NCBI RefSeq assembly: GCF_002865645.1
Contig: NW_020194620.1
Location: forward strand, 255,353-319,352
From: Hyaloscypha bicolor E
Lineage: Eukaryota; Ascomycota; Leotiomycetes; Helotiales; Hyaloscyphaceae
Reading direction: 5' to 3'
Length of the DNA: 64,000 nucleotides
Made by a program: the position numbers and the translations under genes. Position 1 is the stretch's first letter. Every line of letters starts with the position of its first letter. A model generated the notes under the pieces. It was not told the DNA's origin and made no database searches. It was given only the letters and a program-made list of their open reading frames with translations. Of the stretch, positions 1 to 13,099 are shown in pieces.

Positions 1-513
1 CTGGACAAGATACTGCGGATCGAGAGGACCTGCGCGCATGAACGTCTTGAAATTCTCAAGGGGAACATCCCAGATGTGAACGCCAACGCCATTTCTGGTC
101 TCTGCAAACAGGTTAACCGTGAAATAACCCAATTCATATTACTGAAAACTGACGATAAATTGACAACGTTGCGTACGACAGGGAAAAAGCCTTGGAATAC
201 GGCAACAAGAGTTAGAACTCTGGGCTACAACGAATGGGTGTAGGCATACGAATCCTAGAATGATCGAGTCTAATGCATATAGTCAGGTTAGTCTTTTAAG
301 AATCGCGGAATATTACTCGCAGTCATCGAGTTCAAGTCTCCTTATCACAAAGCGTTTTGTGTATAATCGAACCGATAGAAATGCAAATGCGAGTGTGGTG
401 AAGACGAGGGCCACGACGACAATGCGATATCCGATGTAGTCCGGATTCACAAAATTAGGAGTAATTCCGTCTGGCGGCGGAAATGCGCCAACAATGCCTG
501 TGCTCGCACTCAT
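1..513 (-). CDS. Rhodopsin/PTH11-like fungal integral membrane protein (5' part)
   Basis: The start is taken at 513 (MSASTGIVGAF...); an upstream in-frame Met at 720 gives an atypical leader. The first exon (513-317) has an N-terminal tail, one transmembrane helix (about residues 29-50) and a basic loop ending in LELDDC, the usual W/L-DD motif after TM1 in fungal SAT4/PTH11-type rhodopsin-domain proteins. I infer an intron 316-220, a second exon (219 to about 162) encoding a hydrophobic helix starting EVLTLVAVF, a short (41 nt) intron, and a third exon running off the window edge. The third exon carries GVGVHIWDVPLENF, close to the G-x-G-x-H-x-W-D-V-P motif of this family. Such proteins have seven helices and are proposed surface receptors, but most are uncharacterised. 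Only about the first third is present. Family assignment is solid; exon joins are inferred. Confidence 0.75.
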
Positions 514-2968
514 GATTGAACTTGCGAAGTGGTGGTCGCGGGAAACGAGGTTGAAATGTTCCCTGAACGCTAAGACCTGGGGATCTTGGGAGGTATCGGG
601 CACACCCGTCTGACGAGAAGAACATACGAAATTAAGCAAGTATGAAGGATAGAAGGAAGGAAGAGTCTTCGAGTTTAGGAGACACTGAAGGAATAACAAT
701 GACTGTCGTAGCTTTCGCAAAACCGATATCTTTGCTGAAGCTGAAACGGCAGAGTGAGGCGTTTCTCCAAGATCACCCCATCCTGTATTCTACCTGGGAC
801 CCCATTGCTTTCCATAGTCATGGGCATGGGGACGGCGCGTTCCCTGGTGCTTGAAGTGCAGAGCGAATAGTACGGCCGACTAGGTATGACGAACGACAAC
901 ATAGACCCCCAAGATGATGCCAAAACGCACAGGGCATGGTTTTCTGGGGCGTAGTGGGGAAGAAACCGTGCGCGGAAGGCTTCCCCAGAAGCGAGTAGGG
1001 TTAACGGATGATAAGCCGGGGAAATCCCATGCAAGGAGTTTTGAAATGCAGAACCGATGCCTTGAAATCGGCCACGCCTCGGCGACGGCTCCCACTCGGC
1101 CAGCCAGGGTCGCGGACTGTTGTGTTCAATCAATACGGAGTACTTCGTACAGACAGGACCCCCCCCTGATCATATGTTAGTTTGCCACTCGTGGTGCCGA
1201 TCTTACTGGCCAAATTAGGGCGAATTATCGGGCGGCTTTAGTAGTTAAAAACATAGGGGTTCCCTACCAAAATCAATATTATTTTGTAGCCAAACAATCC
1301 AAAATTGAAGTTATATTTGCTAGCAGAGTATATAAAAACCAGTGACGCAATTAATGTCCGAATGAGTTTTGCTTTTGGCTTATTGTTTATATCCTCTGGT
1401 CCGGAGCCTACTAGGCAACCAGAAGGACGTACGTACAAAGGAATGGTAAAGAGGCTGCCAAGACGCTAGTGGAAAACAAACATATGATCAGAGGGGAGGG
1501 GGCGGGGGGTAATAGTGGCTGGCATGGGATTACTAGGTCCATCGGCGATCCTCCCAAAAACCTTTCTTCGTTCAACCGTCGGAGCCTCCTGCACCGTTTG
1601 CGCAGGGGAGAGGAAAGTAAATTTACGACGTGGCGCTTGCACTGGCCTATTCCCCGCCCCTTGGCGTCATCCGGAATGTTTCATTGCCATCTGACTAGGG
1701 GTGGCATAATTAGGGATTTGGCCAGACCATTGTGCAATTTTATGTAGCCCGGTGGTGTAAAGGCTTCCCGAATAGGTAAGTCCGAAACCTGAGCATTCCT
1801 CGTATATAAGTTAGGGGGGGTTTTTATTTATTTATATAACTCAAGATTTTCTTCTAAGATCATATTTATATTTTTATTAGACTAGTATAATTCCGGTTTA
1901 AAGGTAGTATAAAATTATGTATTATATATTTGGCCAGATAATTATAATAATTAAGGCTAGACCGTTATTATTTAATTAAATAATTAAATAATTAAATTTT
2001 GCGCACCCCTATCTAATAGCCCATACTCTAGCGGCCGACGAATCTTAGCGTTATACTAATGAAATTTGAGGTATTAACGGTATAAAACCATTAGTTTACC
2101 AAACCGTGGGAGGTTTGAACCTGGCATAAGCCTAGCATAAACGTCCCTAAAATCGCTAAATTATAGGGTACGCATCGTTAAATTTTAGGCCTCTTAGTAT
2201 ATCCTCAAGTAAGCTACCTTCCAACCTCAATGCCAATCGATTCGGTCAACTATCTCAATTGCCGATTCCACTCAAATTTTTATTTTGTACTGTCACCGTG
2301 GGTATATTTACTTAAATTGAAGCCTTGCTTTCCAGAAGCACGACAGATAGAGGACGATGTATTCCTGAGCCTATGAAGATAGCCCAAAGAGAATCGACAC
2401 AGAGTTGACCCAAAAGAAGACGAGGGAAGACCTAATCCTAGTGACTAGCAATTGGAAATTTTGTATTAAATAAACGCAGGGGATGCACAACAAATCCCAT
2501 TGCTTTTTAGAAGGCCGGGTCGATGAATTAACTAAGAAGCTAAAACAATAATACAAAGCGGGCCCTTTATTGGAGCAATTCTCCGGTCCCGAACTCGAGC
2601 ATTCCTAATAAGTCAACCTATCTGTGCAAACGGCAGCGGCAAGTGAGCAGAATTCTACTGCGATTCATTATTTAATCGGTAACGGGGACGATATTCTGGT
2701 TACAAGCTTATGGCACCTTCCTATTTCGACTAAAGAACGCAAACTATTTCCGCAACACTAGACCTCGACAATTGTTTTAACATTTTAGTACTATGGCTCT
2801 TAATAGGAATAACCCACCAATCACTTCTTCTGCACGTTATAGCCTCTAGAGATCTAAGTCCCCACCGGTTCGATCGAATCGTAGCAGGGCTAACGGGCAA
2901 ACCGCCCCGATTCAAGCCCCCTTCAGGCAGCCTGCCAACTCCACTTGTAGACACCCCCCGGGTACGCC
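514..2968. other. Non-genic, partly AT-rich stretch
   Basis: I find no recognisable gene. About 1810-2000 is very A+T-rich, with TAATTAAATAATTAAATAA runs typical of RIP-mutated DNA. A 10-bp inverted pair CTGGCCAAAT (1206-1215) / ATTTGGCCAG (1716-1725) brackets 1206-1725 and could be ends of a decayed transposon, but no target-site duplication is visible and another TTTGGCCAG lies near 1929. Short open frames here show no family resemblance. Confidence 0.5.
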
Positions 2969-3650
2969 ATGGACCTGACCTCACCAACTCCCTGGACCAT
3001 CTTCATGCTCACCCCTCAGACCGCCAGCGAGCCGAACGGGTCGATCCTCGGCATTCTCTCGCAGTTGGCGCGTTTGACACGCGTTTAAGCCGGCCTAACG
3101 CAAGCAATTGATATAGCGGAGCACGCAACTTTGGAAGAAAGGTTGTCGTCTATGGAGCAACACCTCCCCGCTTACATTACCCAAGCATTGTCGTTAGGAA
3201 GTCCCCGTTGCATCGACCTTACGCCCGAAGCAAGCTGTATAGCGGGCTCAATCTACACCCACCTTCAATTCCGAGACGCGCAACCAAGTAATCCCGGGAC
3301 GCAATTACTAAAAGACAGCTTGGTATCTATTCTCATGCACTTGGAGACCGACAACAATGCGTCACACAGGCTCCGGACTGAGGGTCCCCTCTTGCTGTGG
3401 ATCCTGTTCTGTGGTAGGATTTTGTGTTCGAGCGGCGGTGAACGTCTTTTTCTTGCGAATCGGATCGCGAGCCTCATGATGCAGTTACAAATTGAGGCTT
3501 GGGAGGAAGTCAACGGGATTCTGAGGGAATAGTTATAGACGGACAAGCTGCAGGCTTGGACGTGCGCGATGCTGTGGCAGAGGGTGGAGACGGCTCATTG
3601 CCGGCTCTTTTTGAAGCACATGAAAGAGTTGACTAACAATGTCGAACCCC
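2969..3650 (+). pseudogene. Remnant of fungal-specific transcription factor (C-terminal part)
   Basis: One reading frame runs from an ATG at 2969 to 3532, interrupted only by a TAA near 3086. After it come a helical stretch starting LEERLSSMEQ (3131) and a segment with EGPLLLWILFCGRI, the kind of hydrophobic helix found in the middle/C-terminal region of fungal Zn2Cys6 regulators. In another frame (about 3560-3650) further TF-like sequence continues (WTCAMLWQRVETAHCR), so at least one frame disruption follows the first stop. No zinc cluster is visible upstream. The TAA could come from CAA by a C-to-T change, as RIP makes. I read this as a 5'-truncated, inactivated regulator; the family call rests on general resemblance only. 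Confidence 0.5.
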
Positions 3651-3762
3651 CTCAAATAAGTCTGAGTACACTGCAGTCTTGATGTGCAAATGGTATTGAA
3701 TATCTACTCTTCTTTTGAAAACGCCATCGTAAGCCCCAAACCATCATCGTTCTCACGAAATC

Positions 3763-5319
3763 TCACTTTATTTCCAAATCCTCTTTTTTGTCGTGCAGGT
3801 GTTGCTCCTCGTCAAGTTCGATCTCTTCCTCGTCTCCAACAAGAAACGCCTCTTCCTCGACACCCACATCCACATACTCTCCCCTCTCGGCACCGTCATT
3901 ACTCTCCTTCGCTCCCACGATATCCATGATCTTCTTCCCTCTGCTCCAGAAATACCACATCGGGATCAACACCGCAAGTTGTAACCCAACGCCCGATGAC
4001 CAGAACATATACTTTGTCTTTGACGCATGGCCAAGTTTCAATCCACTTCGAAAGTCAGCATTCCCTTCCATCTACAATTTCAAGGTCATAAAAGTTCACG
4101 GAACACTTACAAAGCCACATTCACATTCCCCATCACAACAAGAGCCCTACCGATCCAAACATGATAATTCGAGACAGCGGTCCTCCTCCCAATCTTCACG
4201 AAAATCACGTGATGCCTCCAACCCAGCCAGCTCTGCACCACAACTCCCAGTCCTAGTAACATCCCAAGCCACTGATGCGTCGTCCTAAAATGACCGCCGT
4301 GTTTAATCGTAAGAATGAGTCCCATACTGCAACCAATGAGGATAAACCCCGATGCAACGAGTTGGATGACCCAGTGATACTTGAAGGATTTCGCCAAGCC
4401 CGAGCGGATTGCTAGAAGCCCGATTGAGAGGGCAAGGAAAGAAGAAGAGAGAATGAAGCCATGGAGGGAGACCAAGCCGAAGGGGCTGTGGGCGTGTATT
4501 TTGGGCTTTTCTTCCTTTGCTGCTGGTATTGATACTCTGGCGTCTGATACTTGGGCCATGGGTAGGTCGCCGGACGGCACGTAGGAGGTGCTCATATCGA
4601 GGAGCGCGACCCCTTTATCTGGTCAGACCAATGCACGATATCCAAATCGTTGAACATGAAAGGTAAGGTTGGAGATAGAGAGGCGGAATAAGGAAGCCAA
4701 ACAAACCTTTATGTTCATGCTTTTGCAACCCCATCTTCCCGCTCGCACTCCCAGCCATCTGCTTCCCATTCCACGCCCAAATCCAGCTCTGATTCGTACT
4801 CATCACATTAAGCGTAGTTCCACTCCATCTATCACACCCAAAACAGCTGACCTGCACATTGCTGTATCCGTTCTCATCGACCCATTTTCGCGTCACGTGA
4901 ACATCGGGGCCTTTCTTGCCTGCTAAGCTGGATGCTGAGAGATGCACGGGAGCAGTGTGCGCGTTTGTTGTCCGGATTGAGAAGGCTACAGAGTCGTCTG
5001 CGGATGAGGGGTACATGGCGAACATCAGCGAGCCCTTCATGTGGGAGCCGATGCCTACGGCCGCCCATCCTGTGTTTTGGTCGGGGAAACGGGCGGAGAG
5101 ATGGAGAGAGAGGTCTTTTGCACCAGTCGTCTCATTATGAGACGAGGCGACCGCGAAGCAGAGATCTGTGTTGACGTCCTGTTTTGTGGAGGTTGTGCAG
5201 AATTGTGTCGATGGTGAGGCTGACGCTGACGCTGAAGTTGCCGAGAATCCTGAGAGCAGGAGGAGCGTGGAGAGGAGCGTGAGGGTGGACCAGGGGGTCA
5301 TTGCCGATATTGTCTTCAT
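3763..5319 (-). CDS. DOMON domain + cytochrome b561 membrane oxidoreductase
   Basis: Three exons (5319-4707, 4612-4111, 4045-3763) join in frame into a 465-residue protein; start at MKTISAM because it gives a clean signal peptide (residues 1 to about 27). Residues about 30-205 form a DOMON domain like the cytochrome domain of cellobiose dehydrogenase, an extracellular b-type heme domain (GWAAVGIGSHMKGSLMF carries a likely Met ligand). The first junction restores HEHKGVALLDMS. Residues about 235-390 are a cytochrome b561 unit with several helices and regularly placed histidines (SLHGF, FKYHW, GGHFRTTHQW, NYHVW). The tail is acidic (VGDEEEIELDEE) and probably cytosolic. Such proteins move electrons across the plasma membrane, possibly to or from extracellular redox enzymes. 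Domain call strong, substrate unknown. Splicing at 4045 was chosen because it continues the helix (GNVNVAFGLKLGHASK). Confidence 0.88.
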
Positions 5320-6870
5320 CTTGATGGATTTGTGAAGGGAGTCATGCAATGTTTGTAAGAGATGGTGGAAAGAAGGACAGGTTGTGAGATGAGATGAAAG
5401 TTGAGTTCAAAGGAGTATTGGTGGCACGGCGCCACCTGCCCGATTGGGACGGGCTTGCAGGAGCGATCCATGCGGCTATCTTCAGCCACCAGGGGGTGCT
5501 GGAATACGTGGTACCCGACGCGAAAACCCTACTACACTTCAGCCTTTTCAAAATATTAACATCTTTTACTTTTAACGTTTAGAAATTAATCCTCTAATTT
5601 AAAATACTAAATAAAAGCTAGATACTCCTTTCTTATAGAAGAAATGCAATGCTAACCTAGTCAAAGTAATTTATTGAATTTGCTTTATCGTATTTATACT
5701 TTCTTTCTCAAAATATAAATATTTACTTATTTAAGCTTAGAAAAAAACTAGTTTAATTAAAAGAAAGAGATTGAACTAGTATCCAGAAATTATATCTTAA
5801 GGTACATAGATATATCTATATAATTCGTTGATTCATAAAATTTTGAATAAGTTGACTTTTGGTGGGGTTTCGCTTCGGGAGCCTCGTACTCCTGCACGCC
5901 CTTGTGAGCCGCGTCTTTGGCTAATATGTTGTAATGGAGGTGCTTACTTCAGTGGTTGGGGTGCGCCACGTAAGTGCGTCAAAACTTGTTGGAGTCTTTA
6001 GTATTTCTCCATTTGTGTGTTGCTTTAAAGGACATGCTTGGTCTCGGGGTCAAGCGCCATTTTTCATGGCGGTTCAGGGCGGGAAGAAGCGAGCCCCTTT
6101 TACAGAGCATTCATGGGCTGTTTATATGTGACCGACTTCGAGGTTCTTGCACCAGTTGGGAAAATATATTTGATATTTACACTAAGCTATGCTTGCCGAT
6201 AATTCTATAAGGTGGGTTACGCGGGTTTTGATATTCAACTAACTTGGTGATATGATTTATTGTGCTGCCCGGGATGATGCACGCACGTGACCTGGCCCCC
6301 TTTCACTCTCTTTTGGCCTGCAAGACGTTACTTATACTTGGCTGTTATAATTGCAGAAGAAGAACGTTCATAATTATTATCTATTGAGTATCTCGGTGAG
6401 AGCGCAAAACATTGCAAAGAATACCTCCAACGCCCCGTCCCATATATTCATAGTCGAAAACGATCACCCATTCCAGTTGTTGAAGGAATATGTTGCCGCA
6501 GTAAAGCCTCAGTCTCAACCCACATCTTTTTTCGAAGTACTGCACCTTCGCCACTGCGCACCAACTTCGATGGCCTGGAACGATATCAGTAAAGCGATTC
6601 AGACTACGGCTCACAGCTTCCAACTTACTCTCGGATTCTCTCTTCACTCATGTATTCACCATGGCTTTCCGGCCCCTTGACAATGGCTGCATCGAGAGCA
6701 AGTTATGCTCCTTATTCTACAGTTCTCCCGAAATACCATCAAATTTCCGGATAAGTACGTTGGCTTCTCGGTGGATTCTGGATTGTCGAATCAAGTATCA
6801 ATGTTCACTATTTTGAATCAATGGCGACTTTGCGTATAATCTCCACAAGAGATGGTGAGATACAGAGGGG
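5320..6870. other. Intergenic, AT-rich core
   Basis: The first 100-200 bases are presumably the promoter of the leftward DOMON-b561 gene. About 5560-5850 is strongly A+T-rich and looks RIP-mutated. Small open frames at 5934-6210 and 6351-6680 have no recognisable domain and no codon-use pattern I can defend. Confidence 0.45.
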
Positions 6871-6875
6871 AATGG

Positions 6876-7595
6876 TTAGACGTTCCCCGTGTTCACAGCG
6901 CCAGGATTGAAGAAGATGATGATAACCTCATCGCGTGACGATCGTGATGCAAGTCCCCTCACCCAGAAGATATTCAGAAGTTTCGAAGTGCAATACCTGT
7001 TAATAGGTCCATTATAACATTCCTCCTCGCTCAGCATCCCTAGTGTATTCTCTGCTGACTGTACTGAAAACTTGGTTAGGTCGTGGGCTTCGGCTGAAAT
7101 GAAGGTAAGGCGTGAGGTCGCCTCAACTCTCTCGAAGACCTCTTTAAGGTTGGAATCAAAGTTAGTGTTAACATAGCCGTTGCAAGATGGTTGACTTGGA
7201 GACCAGTCTAACATCCATTCGACGATGTTGTCTATTGGAACGGGAATACTCCCGCGTTCAAGATTGCAACGTCGAGTCTGGGTAAGTCGGCCGCCCGCTT
7301 CCAATAGAGAGTACTGATTCAAAAGACTGCAGATCCAGGTTCCAGATGTCGATTTTGGTAGCCGATGAGGGATGAGACTCTTGAATAGATGCCTTGGCCA
7401 CTCCGCCAGTCGACATAGTTTGCACAGCAAAAATAACCCTTTCAGCACCTAATTCGACGCATTACCTAGCTGTTTTGCAAGTCCTATGCCGGTGTTGGCA
7501 CCTGTAATAAAGACTACTTGACTTTTCAAGATTGCCGTTGATGGAAGTGAGGGCACGGCAACGAACTGACGAAACAAGGAACCGATTAACGTCAT
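6876..7595 (-). pseudogene. Short-chain dehydrogenase/reductase (SDR), frameshifted
   Basis: Reading leftward from an ATG at 7595, the protein begins MTLIGSLFRQFV and reaches FITGANTGIGLAKQL, the Rossmann T-G-x3-G-x-G motif of classical SDRs. The family sequence then continues in a second frame (LGAERVIFAVQTMSTGG..., IDIWNLDLQSFESVL), moves to a third (LPRLDVAILNAGVFP, the N-A-G motif), and returns for SRLTFISAEAH and RYCTSKLLN (the Y-x3-K catalytic pair) and FFNPGAVNTGN. Order and spacing are those of a retinol-dehydrogenase-like fungal SDR, but at least three frame changes are needed, so no working enzyme can be made. The C-terminal end beyond the stop near 6876 is missing or unrecognised. 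Confidence 0.85.
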
Positions 7596-8195
7596 CTTTG
7601 GGGTTGAATTTTTGATCTTTGGTAAGACCTAAGGTTGTGGCAGGTTAATTTTGATATCCAGGGATGAGTAGGATTGTGTTGACAATTGAGATAGAAAAGA
7701 GGGCTAGCTAGGTGATCCAATTACTCGCCATTCCCGTCATAGCATTTCTGCGGCCACGGTGTTCGGCCGACTCTTCCAACGGCGGCTTTTAGATGCGTCT
7801 GCAGGGATAGTAAAGACCTGCAGCTTTTTGGTTAATTTTCAGGGATTCGAACGCTCTTGCCGGGGACTGCGAGAGAAAGCGCACATAGAGGAACGACCGA
7901 GTATTATTTCCGGCCGTGATTTATTGATTGGTCCCTCGGGGCCAATCAATTAATTAAAGGTTTGCACGCAGAAGATCTCGCTCCCGCATTCGATTTTGTT
8001 GCCCTCCTTTCTCTGGTCAGGCCCCTAGATCCCTGATTGGTTGGCCTCGGTGCAACTTGACATTCCTCCGGATTTCGGCCGAGACTCGACCGCCTAAAGA
8101 CGAGGGGCCTCTCCTGCTGACACCCAAATTTCGTGAACGAGGTTCAGACCACGAAACGGCTTCCATCGTATCCCAAAAGCCAACGATCTCTGAAG

Positions 8196-10488
8196 ATGTC
8201 AGATAATTCTACTGTGCCTGTCGGGGAGCGTCGTCGGAAGAGAGTCCGGAAGGGGACCAGGAGCTGTTGGGAGTGTATCTAACCCGTGCGACGAGTTGCG
8301 AGCCAGGCTGACAATTGGCAGGCAAACGGAGGAAGATCAAGTGTAATTATCAATCAGAGGACCATTCTATCTGTGCGGGCTGTATTGACAAAGGCACTGT
8401 CTGTCTCAGCCAGGAGTTTGTCGAAGATCAGCCTCTACGCGATGCTAGAACCTCTGCCCTGGACCAGCGGATGGGAAGGGTGGAAATGCTGCTAGAGAAA
8501 TTGATGGATAAGGCTTCACAGTCAGATGACAGCCGGGCCCCCTACAATCCAGTCAATGAGCTAGCGACTTCATCAGTTCCACCGTCCAGGTACGACTCCC
8601 TGCCTCAGTTTGTGTCAGTATTCGACGAGGGTTTTGGGCAGCGGGCTGAGCCATATACCTCCATTCCGACACCGCAATCTATCTCGATCTCAAACTCAAA
8701 CACGAATGCTAGTGCTGGTAAAGTAACTCCCAATGGAAGAATCCAGAACCTCCAACGACAACTCGCCGCCATGTTACCTTGTCAAGAGGATGTGGATTAT
8801 CTCTCGGGTTCGAGCCACGGTTGGTGGCTGATCCAGCGACATATGCTGCCGCATCTACTCAGAATACCAGAAACCGACCTGCGAAAGCGGTTCGATGTTT
8901 CGACTGTCTCGGCAAGTGGTCCGATGATCATTGCGAGACTTCTTCTCTGCATAGCACTCTGTATCCAACAACTCCCTCCGGACGCCAACCTGCCAAGGCT
9001 TCGGACCAAAGTGCCACTTCGAGAATTGATGGAGAAGATTGTCGCCTTTGTTACCGGAACGGTAATTTCTGATGATGAGCTGACCGGGAGCATTGAAGGC
9101 GTCGAATGTTTTACACTTCAGGGACTCTATCAAATCTTTGCCGGCAATTTTCGAAGGGGATGGCTTGCCTACCGCAAAGCAATCAATGTAGCCCAACTCA
9201 TGGGATTGCATAGAGTTTCTTTGAAGATATCCCAGGAAGCGACGGATCCAATGGAGGCAAGGCGTCACTATATGTGGTTCCAAATAATGCAAGAGGTACG
9301 CAAAGATCTAAAATAGTCTGAACTCACGTTGACATACAATAGGAACGCTACGTCTCTCTCATCCTGGGTGTACCATCTGCCACCGGTTCAACACCATTTC
9401 CCTTCGACGAAATGGCCCAGCGGCTTTCAACAGAAGCCCTCTACCACAAGAACCTCTGCCAAATCTCCGGCCTGATACTCGCCCGCAACCAAGGCGATTC
9501 GACTCACGCCTTCTCCACCACCCAAGAAATTGACGAGGAGCTCGAATCTCTTGCAAAACAGATGCCACAAAGTTGGTGGGAAATCCCTACCAGCTTCGCG
9601 GATGCCCGCACCGACGAAGCGGCTATCCAATTTCAGCGAATGATGTGCCACATCTGGCATTTCGAGTTCCAGACTCTTGTTCACCTGCCGTTTATGCTGC
9701 GCACGGCGACCGACCGACGATACGAATATTCGCGCGTTTCCTGCTTGAGCGCGAGCAGAAGCCTGATCATGAGATGGATGTTCATTCGTTCGCTCCACGG
9801 CCAAACATTGTTCAGCAACCTGGTTGAATTCCAGGCTTTCACTGCGGCGATTACGCTCCTCCTAGGGCTTCTAGGAACTACACACAGTACCGACCCCGTC
9901 GTGTTGAAAGAAAGACAGGAGGATCTGCAGCTCGTAGATACAGTAGTCCAGGTTTTTGAAGGCATGAAGCAGTATGGCACGGGCGTGCATGTCGTCAGCC
10001 AAAGCATTTCTGTCATCCACACCCTGCTTGGAATCGTGCGAAACGAAGGCAACTCGTCAGGCATTCTGCGCATTGCAATCCCGCACTTTGGCACCATCAG
10101 CGTTGCGCGTGGCGGAACTGTGCAATCTCTTGAGGGCGAGCGTATACTGGGTGCAAATCCACGCTCCCAATCGATCCCGATGCAGGGTAAATCGCCACTC
10201 CAAGCCTTACGCTCCAATTCGAGCCCCTCGTCAACTGGCGCAGGGTCTACACGGCCGTCGATGTCTGCTCCTAAGCAGAAAGAGTATCAAAGCCTCGGTG
10301 GTACAGTGGATGTGAATGGCAATGACGCGGCGATGCAGAATACCGTGTTGCAGTTCACGAGTAGCCAGTTTCCGACTTTGGATGCACAGGTGGTGGACCC
10401 AACTACGGGATGGCCTTTTCAGGAGAGCGATATGATGTTCTTTGACAGCTTACTCAATACAGATGTGGCTGGCAATTGGGATTTCTAA
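8196..10488 (+). CDS. Zn2Cys6 fungal-specific transcription factor
   Basis: Three exons (8196-8274, 8322-9295, 9343-10488) give a 732-residue protein. The first intron splits the zinc cluster: the join creates CWECKRRKIKC, followed by C-x8-C-x2-C-x6-C, so all six cysteines of the Gal4-type binuclear cluster are present (about residues 24-56). A basic N-terminus (GERRRKRVRKGTR) may help nuclear import or DNA contact. A Ser/Pro-rich linker follows, then a helical middle-homology region with GWLAYRKAINVAQLMGLHR, typical of the fungal_trans domain. The C-terminus ends in an aromatic/acidic segment (FQESDMMFFDSLL) that could be an activation region. All junctions preserve frame and there is no damage. 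It lies between a dead SDR and a damaged MFS pump, so its former targets may be partly lost; target genes cannot be deduced. Confidence 0.92.
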
Positions 10489-10833
10489 CCTAGCGGTACC
10501 CCGATTTGGAAGTTGGATAAAGTGAAGGATATAGAGTATGAAAACGGGAAGGACAATGCAATGAAGACGTTTTTGTTGTATTAGTGACTGGTAATTCTTT
10601 CTACTACGAGTATTTTCTCAAGTTCACATCAAAAAGTTCGAATCAGGAAATCCGAGATCGCTCTGATCACGAGGGGTAAATTCCAGTGGTGTTTCATTGG
10701 TTCAACCTGAGACTCCACGCCACGTTGTTGGGCTGATTAATTATAAGGCTGAACTAAACACCACCTCGAACCTCGATCGTCGCATCTGTTTCTCTCCTTA
10801 TTTATCTCCTACATCCGTATCATCATCAACAAC

Positions 10834-13099
10834 ATGGCGGAAGCCCTTGGAATCGTTTCTAGCGCCTTTGCGGTTGTGTCTCTCGCAGTTCAGGTGGCAG
10901 AGAGCATTGAAAAGTTGAAAACATTCTGCAGCCTGATCCAAGGTGCGCCCGACGACATTCGACTTGCAGTGGACGAACTGGAAACTTTGAGTATGGTCTT
11001 GGAAGATGTCGATAGGAATGTACAGCAACAAGTGTTCCTCGATCCGAGGGTAAAGACTGTGGTATTGAGAAGCTACAGGTTGTGCAAGAATAGCAGCGAC
11101 GGTCTGCGTACCCTTGTTGATTCCCTACAAGCTGGGCTGGCAGCAGGGAAGAAAAGAGGTATTCTCAAAATCGCTTTAAAGAAAGACATGATCGAAGACT
11201 TTAGGAAAAGGTTGGAGAGTGCGAAGGCGACGATGTTGTTGGCGAATCAGGTGTACTATCAGGCAACGCAGAATCAAAGATGGGAGAGCCTAGAGCGGGA
11301 TATGTACGAGTTGAGGATGAGTCATGAACAGCATCACGAAATCTTGGTCCGTCAGGCCGTGGATATCCAATCAGCTATATGGCGGATATCTGAGGAAGAC
11401 ACGATTGCACAACCTCCATCAATCGGAAGCGCGTTGCATGAGCAAGGCGGTGAAACCTACAAAGATTCCTTTGCCAACGGAACACAGCCATGCTTCTCAA
11501 ATCATGTCGAAACAAAGAAAGAACGAGTTTCGGTAACATAGCGCGGAAGAAAGTTGTTAATGGGACTTCTCGATGTTGCCTACTGCGAAAGAGGGGACCA
11601 AAGAACAACATCGTATGCTTTTCGGCTTCTACATTGGATCTATGGTCGAAGATTCGAACTGCACCTTAGGAAGTCCTGCCAAGGGTGGGATCAAAGGCTA
11701 CGGACATACAGAACCGTGCCATATGACGCGATCGTCTTTGCTTATTGTGTGGATGGCAACATCAATGGCTTGCAGCATCTGTTCGGGACAGGTCAGGCCT
11801 CTCCATTTGAAGTGGACCCTGATGGAAGAACTCCTTTACATGTAAGTACATGAGAAATTTGATGAAAAGCTCAAGTTTGTTTATAATGGAATAGTACGCT
11901 GCTTTGCATGCCCGCCCCGAAGCATGTCGGTTGCTGATAGAACTTGGAGCAGATGCCAATGCCCTTACATCTTGGCAGGGAAAGTTCGGCGACCAAGATG
12001 CAGCCATTGGCAGAGGGTGGTACAGATCCGATAGTGAGATAACAGGGGAGCAAGTAATCCGTGGCTGGCCCGCATATTCGTATGCTATACACACTTTCTT
12101 CCCTTCAAATTATAAAATACTGAGTGAAGTAGGACCCCAATGCATCTCCTCCTCGCCATAGGAGCGCCCCTGATAACCCACGGTCGAGGACTACTTTCAC
12201 TGGGTCTTTCCGATGGTGATGAGAGCATTATAGACGATTTCCAGAATACGGTAGAAGTACTAGTCATCTGCGGTAAATTTGATCTGTCACAACAAGACCA
12301 GTACCACAGGACGTCGTTCCAGGCGTTCACGGGGCCGTCGTCAATATTTAGCTGGCTAAGGCAACAAGAACTGGGACCCGGATATAGTTTTAATGCAAAT
12401 GAAATAATGGATATCCTATGGTGGGCAGCGGAAGAGGATTGGTTGTACGGATTTGAATTGGTTCGTCAGCTCCTACCAGTAGATTCCATAACACCCGAAC
12501 TCTCTCAAGCTCGCTTCCCAACTTGCCTTTGGGAGGAGGGTTTGACATTATTTCTGATGTCAAGTTTCAACCTCGTTCTGTGCTTTATTCTGGATAGGGA
12601 TGTGGCTACCCTTGATTACTGGAAGAACCTGACAACAGAGCTGCTTACAGCTGGCGCAGATCCACATCCTGTTATTACATATTTTCAGGGTGAACGATCA
12701 TACACTGCTCTCTTGGATATCCTTTTGGGCGCTCTATCTTCGACCTATGGAGATCTTTATTGGCCAAAGCGAGGAATCGGAAGCTGGCTGGGCGTTCTTC
12801 AAAACTCAGGGGTCAATCTCCAGGAATATATCTCGATTGAAAAGGATATGCATGATAAGGGTATTGGAATGTGGTTTTTTGATATTGACATTGAGGATCT
12901 GCTTGGCTCTGAAAATTGGTGCATGTTCGAGTTGTTGGATATGAAAATAACGGGAAATGGAGACAGCATTCATTTCCTGTTCGATGACCTCTGGGCAACA
13001 ACACCACTCGCTGCTGAGTTCTGGGATTGGATTGAAGATGAAGATGGTCTTAGAGAAGACTTTGATACTTCCGAGATACCTGGGAGCTGGACAGACTAG
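10834..13099 (+). CDS. STAND-type N-terminal domain + ankyrin repeat protein
   Basis: The N-terminal 200 residues (MAEALGIVSSAFAVVSLAVQ...) match the alpha-helical domain at the start of many fungal NLR/STAND and ankyrin proteins, thought to be a signalling or membrane-acting module. A middle block (SYAFRLLHWIYGRRFEL, then ASPFEVDPDGRTPLH) and the join YAALHARPEACRLLIELGADAN form the ankyrin part, followed by a long acidic C-terminal region with further degenerate repeats. I infer introns 11842-11894 and 12080-12129, both in phase. One problem remains: an in-frame TAG at 11539-11541 lies between the N-terminal domain and the ankyrin block, in the same frame on both sides. Either a small intron removes it or the gene carries a nonsense mutation. 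With that codon removed the product would be about 720 residues. Confidence 0.65.

Noticed and set aside
1206..1725. CTGGCCAAAT inverted pair as transposon ends
   Set aside because: No target-site duplication, only 10 bp of matching ends, and a third TTTGGCCAG nearby makes chance likely.
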